Assembly: GCF_030272615.1 (NCBI RefSeq) | Contig: NC_081415.1 | Span: 104,586,796 to 104,650,795 of the forward strand | DNA length: 64,000 nucleotides | Origin: Cryptomeria japonica | Taxonomy: Eukaryota > Streptophyta > Pinopsida > Cupressales > Cupressaceae | Direction of reading: 5' to 3' | Shown here: one piece after another, positions 11,073 through 20,951 of the stretch | Layout of the letters: each line of letters starts with the position of its first letter | Position numbering within the stretch: the stretch's first letter is position 1 | Made by a program: the position numbers and the translations under genes | Notes under the pieces: model-generated | What the model was told of the DNA's origin: nothing | Seen by the model: the letters and a program-made list of their open reading frames with translations, nothing else | Databases searched by the model: none

Positions 11073-12253
11073 TGTAGCGTCCTAAAATTGTGACACTTGC
11101 AATTTCGACTGCATTTGGGTCTTCACGATGGCGATGCAACACAGAACCTGAATGGAGACCCCGAAACTTGCTTATGACACCAAAAACTGCATTTTTCAGC
11201 ACCCTGGCCTGATCCTCCTTGCACCCTGCTGCCCCTGGAGGTGGGACCATGGTGCCCAGCGCCCTAGTCCCTAGCCCTATTTTGGGCCCGGTCTCTTATG
11301 GGGCTTCGGGTCTTTAAGTTTGCAAATTGGAAAATAATGTTTCCTGGTCGGCCTAAGGTCGGGAAAATCAGTCTATCAACCCTAATTGACAAGTATATAA
11401 ACTACATTTCCTCTCCCATTTGAGGAAGATGGAAAGAAGGCGGAAACGATATTCAAACATTCAAGCATTCAAGCATTCCTTCAAGCAATTGAGCATTCTA
11501 AGTCTCCATTCAAGGCTAAGTGTTGCATTTAAGACAAGGATTCAACCATTGAAGAGGAGATCACATACAACATACAACATACTACATACATTACACCTTC
11601 GCATGTAAGAATACAAACATTCTTACAACAAGGTATCGGTACTTGTTTACATTACAAACATTTACATTTACAGCATTCTCATTTCTTGGTTAATTCCAAA
11701 ACCGGGGTTTGACCTAAAGGTAAACCCCTCATCCCTAACCCCCCAATCGTCCTCTCTTTTCTATGTGTAGGTTGCAGGTACGCGGCTGTAATTGAAGATC
11801 TAGAATCCTTGTGCAGAGACGAACAGATCCACCTTCGTTTCGCGGATTTTTCGGAGGACCGTGTGCACGCCGGGCGCCATCGTCCCGTCAACTTTCGCTC
11901 AAATTTGCAGAACAGCACCGTCTCAACATTTTACTGCTAATTCCAGGTCTGCAGCTTCATCCCGTATCCCTATCTTTGTTTATAAGCGAATCTTTCTTGC
12001 TTTACATGCATTCCTAGTTCAATCTTTCTATCTACATTCTTTACAAAAGAGGGTATCCTTGATGTCTTAACCCTTGAAACTCATATAGAATCCAATCGTG
12101 CATTGCGTGGGATTGGATCTTGTGGGTTTCAACCCCTCTTTTGAATGTAAAGTCTCTCCTAAGTGAAAACCATCAACCCTAGTGACTCTCCCTTCTCTCT
12201 CCTTGGAGATTGGGGAGGGGAGAACAACTAGGGTTCGATTTTTCCGCTTTACA
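11073..12253 (+). repeat. Element A 5' LTR (1181 bp)
   Basis: Starts TGTAGCGTCC and ends CTTTACA. It holds a GC-rich block rich in GCGCCC motifs (11205-11290), a TATA box TATATAAA at 11394-11401, CATTCAAG repeats just downstream (11455-11520), and two hairpins in the transcribed part. Hairpin 1 is GGGGTTTG/TAAACCCC at 11704-11728, with one G-U pair. Hairpin 2 starts GGACCGTG at 11856 and closes at 11885. Confidence 0.95.
11394..11401 (+). promoter_or_regulatory. TATA box of the element A 5' LTR
   Basis: TATATAAA, about 320 bp into the LTR. The same box sits at 17979-17986 in the 3' LTR and at 26090-26097 in solo LTR F, so it is conserved across copies. Confidence 0.7.
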
Positions 12254-12256
12254 TTT

Positions 12257-12274
12257 TGGTGAACTCGACGTGAA
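12257..12274 (+). other. Primer-binding site of element A, tRNA-Trp type
   Basis: TGGTGAACTCGACGTGAA lies three bases after the LTR end. Its complement matches the 3' end of plant cytosolic tRNA-Trp, as I recall it, with one mismatch. B and C have the same site at the same spacing. Confidence 0.75.
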
Positions 12275-13437
12275 CATCCTCATTCTGATTATTCATGGTT
12301 AGATCTGAAAATTTTGTTTCCTTAATTACATTTCCATGTTTGATCTTTTGCAAATTTTAGAGGTTGATTGCATAAAAACCCTAAAATTTTCTTTTTAGTA
12401 ATTGAGCTTGTGAAATGTTTAATTGTTAATGCTTGTTTCATATCTACCCTTCTATTGCAAACTGTCAATTCATATTTGTGCTTTAATTCTGAAAATTAAG
12501 TGGTTAAATGTCAAAACCCTAATTTTTAAAACCTTCTTGATTCAACCTTTGACTGATAATTTCACTAATCAAAACACTTCCAAATCGGTTGTAACTTTGG
12601 ATTCTGCAATAAAATCACAATATCTTTCATCCCTGAAAATTTGGAAAAAAGTTGTGAGGACCGTGTGCACCCCGAGCGCCATCGTCCCCGACATTTTTTT
12701 CCGAAATTTCGGGAGCTAGATCTTACTGTATTTTTCTGCTAAAATCCAGAATTTTGGCTGATTTTATCAATTTTAACACCTTCAAAATTAAAGTCAAAGT
12801 TGGTCTAGCGATTGCTTGGATTGAGGCTTCTAATCATTCAAAAATTGTTGAAATTGAAATTTGTATCAAAATTGTGTTTCTTATAGTCCTAAATCTGAAA
12901 AGTGTGTTAGCATTCGTTCGAAATTTCAGTGCTTTATTCAAATTTTTGCAGTTGTGACTTTTGAAATTAAGTGTTTAATTGCAACATCTTTGATTTCCAC
13001 TTTCAAATTCGAATTTTGCATGAAATCGAGTCAACTTTTAAATTTTGAAACTTGCATTGCTTTCAGTATTCCCTCTAAAATCATAAAATTCAAAATTTCA
13101 GTTTCCCTCTCTTTTTCAAAATTCAAATTTTACATTTTTCAACAATCTTGGTAGGGTTCAATTTTGAGATTGCAACTTTAATTTGGCCTATCTACAGATC
13201 GTAAAATCACTCAATTTTTTCAGATTAGCTTTAAAATCATCATAACTTTCATCTCTGAAAATTTCGAAAAAAAGTTGCGAGGACCGTGTGCACCTCGTTC
13301 GCCACGGTCCCGGACATTTTTTCCGAAATTTCGGGAGATTGTCCTGATTGCATTTAACAGCTTAAATCTAGGAGATTGGCTGATTTTATTGAAATTTGCT
13401 ACCTCTAAAATTCAAAATCTCTCTCTCTCTCTAGTGC
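12275..13437 (+). other. Untranslated leader of element A with duplicated hairpin module
   Basis: AT-rich leader between primer site and gag. A module of about 110 bp occurs twice (about 12600-12720 and 13235-13345). Each has TATCTTTCAT or AACTTTCATC, then GAAAATTT, then GGACCGTGTGCACC, then a partner strand, then CCGAAATTTCGGGAG. In the second copy GGACCGTG (13281-13288) pairs perfectly with CACGGTCC (13303-13310). A CT microsatellite (13419-13435) directly precedes the gag start. A 98-codon chance frame at 12423-12719 overlaps the first module and is not a gene. Confidence 0.7.
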
Positions 13438-15048
13438 ATGAGTTTTACAACAATAAGCCCTACTTACACTATTCCCGTTAGACGAAGCCTTAGAATTAAG
13501 TCTTTCCAAGGTGTAATTACCGAGGAGATGGAACCTAATTTGAATGGCCTTTTTAACAAGGACATGGGTAATTCCTCTAATCCTCTTAATGATGAAGAAG
13601 CTCTCCATGAGGTTTCTGTAGAACAACTTTCAAAATTGGATAACCAATTTGATGATTTTCGACAATGGATGTCTCAAGAATACCCTGATAGTCAAGCTCT
13701 TCCTTTAATTGAGGGTCTAAAACGTATGGTTCAAAGTGATAAGAATGGAATTGATATTTTGCGTGGTATTGCACACATTGTGGATTCGAATGTGATGCCT
13801 ATGAAAAGTTGTGCCGAAACCTTAGGTTACACACAACCTCCTACTCAAGTCAATCATTCTATTCCTTTGACAACTCCTATTGCTAGTATACCTACTTTTA
13901 AATCAAACATAATGACTACTTCAACACAAGACATTCCTCCTATGATCACCAGTCATGGGGGCAATCCCTCTTCTTCAATCAACCCTCTTCCTTCATTCAA
14001 TCCGACTTCTTCATTCATTCCTTCAATGAGTGTTCCTATTATATCTCCACAAATAAACATGACACAAGGGGGCAATTCATTTAACCCTTCCATTCCTCCT
14101 TGTAGTGTTCCTCCTTTCCAATCATCTCCTATGACTAACTATCATAGTGTCCCATCACCTTACTCTCTACCTTCTTTCAATAACATAACACCTCCATCAC
14201 AATCTAACACGTCTAATATGAACTCTTCGACTGAAGCGACCATTAACAATCTTGCACAAACTGTCTCTTCTTTACAGCAACAAATTGCCTCTATGAATCA
14301 ATCTAAGTTCAGTGTGCCCACATTTGATGTTGCGAGCCCACTTTCTCTTGACATTGTTCGAGCTATCCCCCCTAAACATGTTGAAATTCCGCATTTGGAG
14401 CTTTATAATGGTAAGGGTGATCCTCTAACACATGTTAAGACCTTTCAAACAATATGTACTGATTTTGCTTATGACCAAAGGTTGCTTGCAAAACTATTTA
14501 CTAGAACATTAAGAGATAAAGCCCTACAATGGTATTGCTCGTTGCCTTCCTATTCTATTTCTTCTTTCGAACAACTTGCAAATGCTTTTATTCAACAATT
14601 TCAAAACAATATAAGTCCTAAAGTTACTTTGATTGATTTAATGCATTGTAAACAAGGTGTTAAAGAAAAAGTGACTGATTTCATTGGTAGATATAAGCAT
14701 TTGTATGCTCAAATTTCTTTTCCAGTACCTGACAATGATATTCAAAGAATCTTTATTTCTAATTTACAAAAAGATATTAGAGAAAAACTCCTGTTTTCTG
14801 AGTTTACTTCTTTCCAACAGTTGTGTGCAACTCTTCACAATTATCAACTGACTGTGAGCCAAATGGAACAAGCAAATCCTATGGCTCCGAGTGATAAGGG
14901 TGATAGTAGTCAACAACCATTTGGGAAGTTTAAACCGAACAGAGAGTCCATTAAATTCAATGAAAACATCATCAATAACAATGTGAATGCAGCATCAGGT
15001 GTGCCTCCTATTTCTAAGTTTTTCAAGAAAGTTTACTCCTTTGAATGA
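13438..15048 (+). CDS. gag: Element A gag-like protein
   Basis: The frame has 536 codons. After a variable N-terminus and a long Pro/Ser/Asn-rich linker (about 140-285), a retrotransposon gag domain (about 300-480) can be read: HLELYNGKGDPLTHVKTFQ, KLFTRTLRDKALQWYCSLP, then FIQQFQNNISPKVTLIDLMH and VTDFIGRYKHLYAQI. This is the capsid region of Ty3/gypsy elements, with the usual ALQWY block. The protein would form the particle and package RNA. The frame stops at 15046-15048, just after a TTTTT run, and the following ORF continues in the +1 frame with an overlap of 62 bases. A one-base length change in that run would explain the break; programmed frameshifting is the alternative. The start Met directly after the CT tract is my choice; later Mets are possible. 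Confidence 0.85.
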   Translation: MSFTTISPTYTIPVRRSLRIKSFQGVITEEMEPNLNGLFNKDMGNSSNPLNDEEALHEVSVEQLSKLDNQFDDFRQWMSQEYPDSQALPLIEGLKRMVQSDKNGIDILRGIAHIVDSNVMPMKSCAETLGYTQPPTQVNHSIPLTTPIASIPTFKSNIMTTSTQDIPPMITSHGGNPSSSINPLPSFNPTSSFIPSMSVPIISPQINMTQGGNSFNPSIPPCSVPPFQSSPMTNYHSVPSPYSLPSFNNITPPSQSNTSNMNSSTEATINNLAQTVSSLQQQIASMNQSKFSVPTFDVASPLSLDIVRAIPPKHVEIPHLELYNGKGDPLTHVKTFQTICTDFAYDQRLLAKLFTRTLRDKALQWYCSLPSYSISSFEQLANAFIQQFQNNISPKVTLIDLMHCKQGVKEKVTDFIGRYKHLYAQISFPVPDNDIQRIFISNLQKDIREKLLFSEFTSFQQLCATLHNYQLTVSQMEQANPMAPSDKGDSSQQPFGKFKPNRESIKFNENIINNNVNAASGVPPISKFFKKVYSFE

Positions 15049-16855
15049 ATCATTGCATAGTATTATGAATAAGTTATTGGAACAAAATGTGCTTACTCTT
15101 CCTCCTATAAAGCAAATAGATCCTGCAAAGATTAATTCACCCTATTTTGATAACAAATCTTTTTGTCAATTTCATCGTCAGCCTGGGCATGATACTGAAA
15201 AATGTTTTGCTTTAAAGGGTAGAATTCAAGATTTGATTGATAATAATACTATCTCTGTTTCTGGTGTGAATGATAAAGGCAACACATCTGTAGCTCCTCC
15301 TAACCAAAATCTTCATATTTTTACTGATCCATTACCTTCTCATACCTCTAATGCGATTGATACTACTGATTCCTCTGTCTCACCTGATAGTCTTGTGTCT
15401 ATGACTCCGAATGTGATTAACTTTGTGGAACAGCAGAAAATCCCTAAAGAACTTTCCATCACATTTGATTCCAGTGAAACTATCAGGGCACCTGATGGTC
15501 CTTTATATATAGTTGCAAAAGTCAAGAATACACCTTGCCGTGGAGTGCTTATTGATCCTTCTTGTATGGTTAATATCATTACTGAAGAATTTCTTTTTAC
15601 TTTGCAATTGAATCAAGTGATCTATGATGAAACAAATGTGGTTGTGAAACTATTTGAGGCATTTTCTTCTCCTGCAATTGGTTTTATTACATTACCTATT
15701 GAGGTCCATGACAAATCTCTTGATGTGGACTTTGCTATTATTCCATCATCCGAACAATTTCGTGTGAAGCTAGGCTATCCTTGGCTATCTTCCATGAAAG
15801 CTATTGCTTCTCCTATTCATAAGTGTTTGAAATTTCCTCATAATGGTGAAGTTGTTACTGTCAATCATAGTCTCTTTAAACCAGCTGAAAGAACTTCTAG
15901 CGTTCCTATTGATTACTTTTGGCCTAAACAATTCCAATCTCTTCCTCCGCGAAGTGATCATCTTTTTAAATCTTATCAAAAGTGGAAAAAAGATATGATC
16001 CTATCTCTAAGTGAACCTAGAACACCCAAACTTGGCATTCCTATCATTCTTGAGAAGGAAGTTCTTCCTTTGAAAGATAAAACTAATGTCTTTCCTCAAG
16101 AAGATTCCCAACCCATTCCTATGAATGTGACTATGCCTATATCTAATAAACTTCCTAAAAGTAGACCTATCCCTCCTCGTCATGATGGACTTGGTCTCCT
16201 TCCTAAACCAAATATTCCTCCCTTATATGGAGCAGTTCCTCCTCCTTCCTTTTATGGAGAGAAGAGACCTTCCTCTTCTCCTATTGTTCAACCTAAGAGA
16301 CCACAACCTAAACACCCAAGTGATAAGGATGAGAACATTCCTCCTCCTCAATCTCCTCAGCTTCCTACTAAGACTAGACGAAATCGTTCTGCACGTGAAC
16401 GCCGACGAAAGCGTCGTCTTAGAGCTCAGGCAGCTGCTTCTCAAACTTTGCAATCCCCAAAAACACCTTCAGCCAGTATTATTCCATTTTCTCCTCAGCC
16501 GACGATTGAGCCGAAATCTCCTAAACATAAGATGCATGATGGTCTTGATCCTGTGCGAGTTAAAGATCCTATTTTTATAGATCTTGATGATGATATAGAT
16601 GAAAATGTTACTCTTGTCCATTCTGATAGTGAATATGAATATGTTGATGTTGATAACCATCTATCTAACGAATTTTCTAAAGCACTTATCCTAGCTCCTA
16701 GACAAGAACACCGTGGCTTGGGATATGAACATAGCCCTTGTTTGGATCTTGTGATAGCTCCATCTGCTGTGTTGGATGTTCCTCCTCTAGCGTGTTTCCT
16801 ACCTTCCCGAAATATTGATCAGCAAGATCGGGGGGTAGATGACATGCTAGACTAG
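14987..16855 (+). CDS. Element A nucleocapsid knuckle and protease-like ORF
   Basis: The frame has 622 codons and is +1 relative to gag. Near the start FCQFHRQPGHDTEKCFALKG is a CX2HX4HX4C knuckle of plant gypsy gag proteins. Further on, VAKVKNTPCRGVLIDPSCMV to LGYPWLSSMKAIASPIHKCL follows the retropepsin fold order. The active-site triad position reads Asp-Pro-Ser rather than Asp-Ser/Thr-Gly, so catalysis is doubtful. The C-terminal third is Pro-rich, then very basic (RRNRSARERRRKRRLRAQ), then acidic (DLDDDIDENVTLVHSDSEYE). Translation probably continues from gag rather than from the nominal Met. No polymerase domain follows; the ORF ends 740 bp before the 3' LTR. The long intact frame suggests either youth or selection for use in trans. 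Confidence 0.8.
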   Translation: MQHQVCLLFLSFSRKFTPLNESLHSIMNKLLEQNVLTLPPIKQIDPAKINSPYFDNKSFCQFHRQPGHDTEKCFALKGRIQDLIDNNTISVSGVNDKGNTSVAPPNQNLHIFTDPLPSHTSNAIDTTDSSVSPDSLVSMTPNVINFVEQQKIPKELSITFDSSETIRAPDGPLYIVAKVKNTPCRGVLIDPSCMVNIITEEFLFTLQLNQVIYDETNVVVKLFEAFSSPAIGFITLPIEVHDKSLDVDFAIIPSSEQFRVKLGYPWLSSMKAIASPIHKCLKFPHNGEVVTVNHSLFKPAERTSSVPIDYFWPKQFQSLPPRSDHLFKSYQKWKKDMILSLSEPRTPKLGIPIILEKEVLPLKDKTNVFPQEDSQPIPMNVTMPISNKLPKSRPIPPRHDGLGLLPKPNIPPLYGAVPPPSFYGEKRPSSSPIVQPKRPQPKHPSDKDENIPPPQSPQLPTKTRRNRSARERRRKRRLRAQAAASQTLQSPKTPSASIIPFSPQPTIEPKSPKHKMHDGLDPVRVKDPIFIDLDDDIDENVTLVHSDSEYEYVDVDNHLSNEFSKALILAPRQEHRGLGYEHSPCLDLVIAPSAVLDVPPLACFLPSRNIDQQDRGVDDMLD

Positions 16856-17595
16856 TTCATTAGCATAGCAAACTCTCTCCTCCTCTCTTTTGTTACTTCT
16901 TCTATATGTTATTCTCATTCTTCTATTTGTTGTCCTTAGTGTTGTCTACTTGAGGACGATGCAAACCATTGAGATCTCTTTTGGTCTCTCTCATGTTGAC
17001 TCAAAAGACACATGTGTTCCCTTCTTCTAGGTGACCTTCCTTGATTGGGGAGTGAAGAACAATTATGCATACATACATATGATATACATGAATTATCATA
17101 CAGCATACTGACCCCGAGGAAAGCGAAGTCACCTTGTGCTTTCTGTTTTGTGTCTATTATCCTTGGGCTTATCTCACACTTGGGGGCTAAATCCTTGTGA
17201 TAACGTGCTCCTTTCTCATTTCTTATATGTATCACTACCTTAAAGCAATCACCCTCTGTGAGGCATGTGCGATCGCTTTAACGTAGGGGGGCATACATCC
17301 CGTTCATATCTTTTCAAGATACTTGAAAATTTCTTGACAAATTTAGTTTTGCCTTGAAAATTTTTGATATCTTTCTTGCATGACTCATAATGAGGGAACC
17401 TTACTACTGATAGTCATGGTTCTCCCTCGTGATCTTCCCTTTTACTTTGTCAATCGAAGTCGTAAGATCCTTAGTCCACTGGGGGCTTGGTGTATCTTGC
17501 CTCCTTGACGTGGTCAAAGTTTTTCAATGTTGTTTCCTTGTACTTTACCGGAAGTATGAGTGTACGCTTATACTCTCGCTAAAGTAGGGGCTAAA
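16856..17595 (+). other. Element A 3' non-coding region with polypurine tract
   Basis: Non-coding. The polypurine tract AAAGTAGGGGCTAAA ends at 17595, directly before the LTR. A hairpin precedes it (17542-17585): ACTTTA pairs with TAAAGT and GAAGTATGAG with TTATACTCTC. A second, similar unit lies at about 17238-17295, where TTAAAGC and GCTTTAA flank a loop and are followed by CGTAGGGGGGC. It may be a second polypurine tract or an old duplication. Confidence 0.7.
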
Positions 17596-18838
17596 TGTAG
17601 CGTCCTAAAATTGCAACACTTGCAATTTCAACTGCATTTGGGTCTTCACGATGGCGATGCAACACGAAACCTGAATGGAGACCCCGAAACTTGCTTATGA
17701 CACCAAAAACTGAATTTTTCAGCACCCTGGCCTGATCCTCCTTGCACCCTGTTGCCCCTGGAGGTGGGACCATGGCGCCCAGTGCCCTGGTCCTTCAAGA
17801 CTAGGGCACCCAACGCTCTGGTCCCCCAGGACCATGGCGCCCAGCGCCCTGGTCCCTGGCCCTATTTTGGGCCCGGTCTCTTATGGGGCTTCGGGTCTTT
17901 AAGTTTGCAAATTGGAAAATAATGTTTCCTGGTCGGCCTAAGGTCGGGAAAATCAGTCTATCAACCCTAATTGACAAGTATATAAACTGCATTTCCTCTC
18001 CCATTTGAGGAAGATTGAAAGAAGGCGGAAACAATATTCAAACATTCAAGCATTCAAGCATTCCTTCAAGCAATTGAGCATTCTAAGTCTCCATTCAAGG
18101 CTAAGTGTTGCATTCAAGACAAGGATTCAACCATTGAAGAGGAGATCACATACAACATACAACATACTACATACATTACACCTTCGCATGTAAGAATACA
18201 AACATTCTTACAACAAGGTATCAGTACTTGTTTACATTACAAACATTTACATTTACAGCATTCTCATTTCTTGGTTAATTCCAAAACCGGGGTTTGACCT
18301 AAAGGCAAACCCCTCATCCCTAACCCCCCAATCGTCCTCTCTTTTCTATGTGTAGGTTGTAGGTACGCGGCTGTAATTGAAGATCTGGAATCCTTGTGCA
18401 GAGACGAACAGATCCACCTTCGTTTCGCGGATTTTTCGGAGGACCGTGTGCACGCCGGGCGCCATCGTCCCGTCAACTTTCACTCAAATTTGCAGAACAG
18501 CACCGTCTCGACATTTTACTACTAATTCCAGGTCCGCAACTTCATCCCGTATCCCTATCTCTGTTTATAAGCGAATCTTTCTTGCTTTACATGCATTCCT
18601 AGTTCAATCTTTCTATCTACATTCTTTACAAAAGAGGGTATCCTTGATGTCTTAACCCTTGAAACTCATATAGAATCCAATCGTGCATTGCGTGGGATTG
18701 GATCTTGTGGGTTTCAACCCCTCTTTTGAATGTAAAGTCTCTCCTAAGTGAAAACCATCAACCCTAGTGACTCTCCCTTCTCTCTCCTTGGAGATTGGGG
18801 AGGGGAGAACAACTAGGGTTTGATTTTTCCGCTTTACA
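17596..18838 (+). repeat. Element A 3' LTR (1243 bp)
   Basis: Same ends and motifs as the 5' LTR. It is 62 bp longer because the GCGCCC-rich U3 block (17763-17860) carries an extra unit: ACCATGGCGCCCAG occurs twice here and once in the 5' LTR. TATA box at 17979-17986. Hairpin 1 at 18289-18313 is perfectly paired (GGGGTTTG/CAAACCCC). TSD GTAAG follows. Confidence 0.95.
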
Positions 18839-18843
18839 GTAAG

Positions 18844-19780
18844 TCATGGGAAACATCTTAGACTTATGGATGTAATCTCACCAATGAGTAATCATTAATA
18901 ACTTATTCTCCAAGAAGACCAAAAAACACAAGTGATCATATGAAAATGCAAAAGGCACATTCAAATGAAGCATATTAAATATATAAATCTAGATGAGTAT
19001 GGATTTGATTTATTAGTTCCCACTTTTATATTTATCGAGAAAATATTAGGAATATTAATTTTGGAATGTGGGAATTCAAACTTTAAAAGTGTTCAACAAG
19101 ATTTTGTTAGCAATTATGTTTGAGAGATAGGATCATAAGTGTGCTATTGCCTAGAGTGAGTAATATGTTATGAACTACATCAAAAGGGTACAAAAAAGGC
19201 AACATGGGATGTCTAGATGATGGATTAGGTCATGAGCCAATTTGTGTGACAATGGATTGCCAACTTTATCTTATAATTAAAAAATATAATTCACAGTTAT
19301 AAGATTTAAAATGACAAGATTGTATAAGATGTTTAAAATACATAAATTATTTTTTCTCACAAATAAATTTATTGATTTTTCTTTTTCCACCTCTAAATGA
19401 TTCTGAGTGGAAAAAAATAGTTAGAATGACCAAATTATATACAAGGAAATAATATTAAGAGAAAGTTCATTGTCACTTATCTCAAATTATTTAAATATTT
19501 ACTAAAAATAATTATCAAATAATATTTTAGGGAAAATCACTTTAGAATTACGTTGTTTACAAGAGACATCCCAATTGTGATATTTTTACTGAAAATGTGA
19601 ATAGGAGAGATAAATTTACTACACAAATATATGTATACATGTCTTAATGCATGTCATCCTCCAAACAACCTCAAATTTCAATAGTTGTGAGGTATTTGAC
19701 ATTGACTCTATTTACTCTTTTCTTAATTTTATATATTATCTTTGAACTAACTTTGCTCACATGTTAGTCGAGGAACATAC
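18844..19780. other. AT-rich stretch between elements A and G
   Basis: This is the continuation of the target DNA of element A. No ORF or terminal repeat is recognised. Confidence 0.4.
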
Positions 19781-20951
19781 TGTATTGTGGGGAAAATTGG
19801 GATTTAGGGTTTAAGCTAATAAAACCGTTAAATATCCTAATTAATCCACATACATTGCAAGAGGATTGAACCCAATACATTTAGGCTCAATCCTTGATGG
19901 AAAGAAGTCTGAGATTTCTGATTGGATTCAACTGGGTGATATGATTGATTAATACTCTTTCTAAGTTGAATTTGATTGATTATGAAATTAGGGTAAAATG
20001 AGGAATTATTGAAGTGATCTAATGGAATGAGTAAACTACAGATGTCCCATGGAGCCACCAACCTAGATCTGAGCAAAATGAGATGTCTAAAACCTATCCT
20101 CCGAAGTTCAACCTGATTTTTCTGGACCAGGTGGCATAGATCCACCCTGGTCCTTCAAATTTTTCGCTGTCAAAAGCTAACCTGTTCGTCACTGTTGACT
20201 TTTCAAATTTCATGAGTATAACTTTGTACCTATTTCCATCACCCAGAAAGAAAGGGAAAGATGTTGAGAATAGGGGTTTGCTTTAGGTCAAACCCCGGTT
20301 TTGGAATAACCATGAATGAAGTAATACAAATACTAAAATAAATATTAAGGAGGTGTACCTCAAATCTACAATTGTTGATGTTGATGCAATGCTCTTTGAA
20401 TGTAATGGTATGACAAACATGTGAACATGAAAACCCCTAATCACAAACTCATGCTTACACAAAGATTGATGTAACTTTGCTCCACAATGGTTGATGATGA
20501 ATATGTAGCCCTAAAACTTAGAAGATGCTTGATAATGAATGTCGTGCATGAATGCTAGGGATGGAGTCTTCTATTACCTCTTAGATCTAAAATTAATTGA
20601 TAGGATGCCTTTATATAGGGTTCCCTTGGTGATTTACCGATTAGGTTGACCTCCAATGGTCATGTGTAACCCCGAGGATCAAATTCTAGCAAGGAGATAT
20701 AGCACTTACCCCATTTCAAATTGGGGCCCCTTTGAGAGGGATCAAGGCGTTTTGGGGCACCATGATCCTTTTGCAAAGAGTACCAAAACAAGTAGCTAGG
20801 GGGGTGGGCATCTCACATTGGGACCCACCAAAGGGTGTACATGATAATCAAATCTTGAATGGACGTATAGAGGAGATGAGGATAGGACACACTAAAGTAG
20901 GAGCACAAACATGAGGTGTAAATTGGACTGGTGATAATTTGCAATGCTATA
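19781..20951 (-). repeat. 3' LTR of decayed element G (copy G1)
   Basis: Reads leftward. It shares long blocks with G2 at 31648-32787 (left edge TGTATTG, then GAAAAT). TATA box TATATAAA on the minus strand at 20610-20617. Hairpin 1 (20273-20296, GGGGTTTG/CAAACCCC) and hairpin 2 (20124-20153, GGACCAGG-type stem) are both present in the same order and spacing as in A. Its outer end reads TATAGC instead of TGTAGT, a G-to-A type change in the terminal TG. A polypurine tract adjoins on the interior side, which makes it a 3' LTR rather than a solo LTR. Confidence 0.75.

Larger units (their letters stand above)
11073..18838 (+). mobile_element. Complete non-autonomous LTR retrotransposon A (TR-GAG type)
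   Basis: Two LTRs (11073-12253 and 17596-18838) begin TGTAGCGTCC and end CTTTACA. A perfect 5-bp target duplication, GTAAG, flanks the element at 11068-11072 and 18839-18843. The interior holds a tRNA-Trp-type primer site, a 1.2 kb leader, gag, a knuckle-plus-protease-like ORF and a polypurine tract. There is no reverse transcriptase, RNase H or integrase anywhere between the LTRs. Movement would need enzymes from another element; those sharing its primer site (B and C family) are candidates by inference. The LTRs differ by roughly two dozen substitutions that I counted by eye (about 2%, mostly transitions), so the insertion is moderately old. Confidence 0.93.

Noticed and set aside
16182-16660. 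Alternative-frame ORFs within element A ORF2
   Set aside because: They are shadows of the Pro/Arg-rich coding sequence in the main frame.
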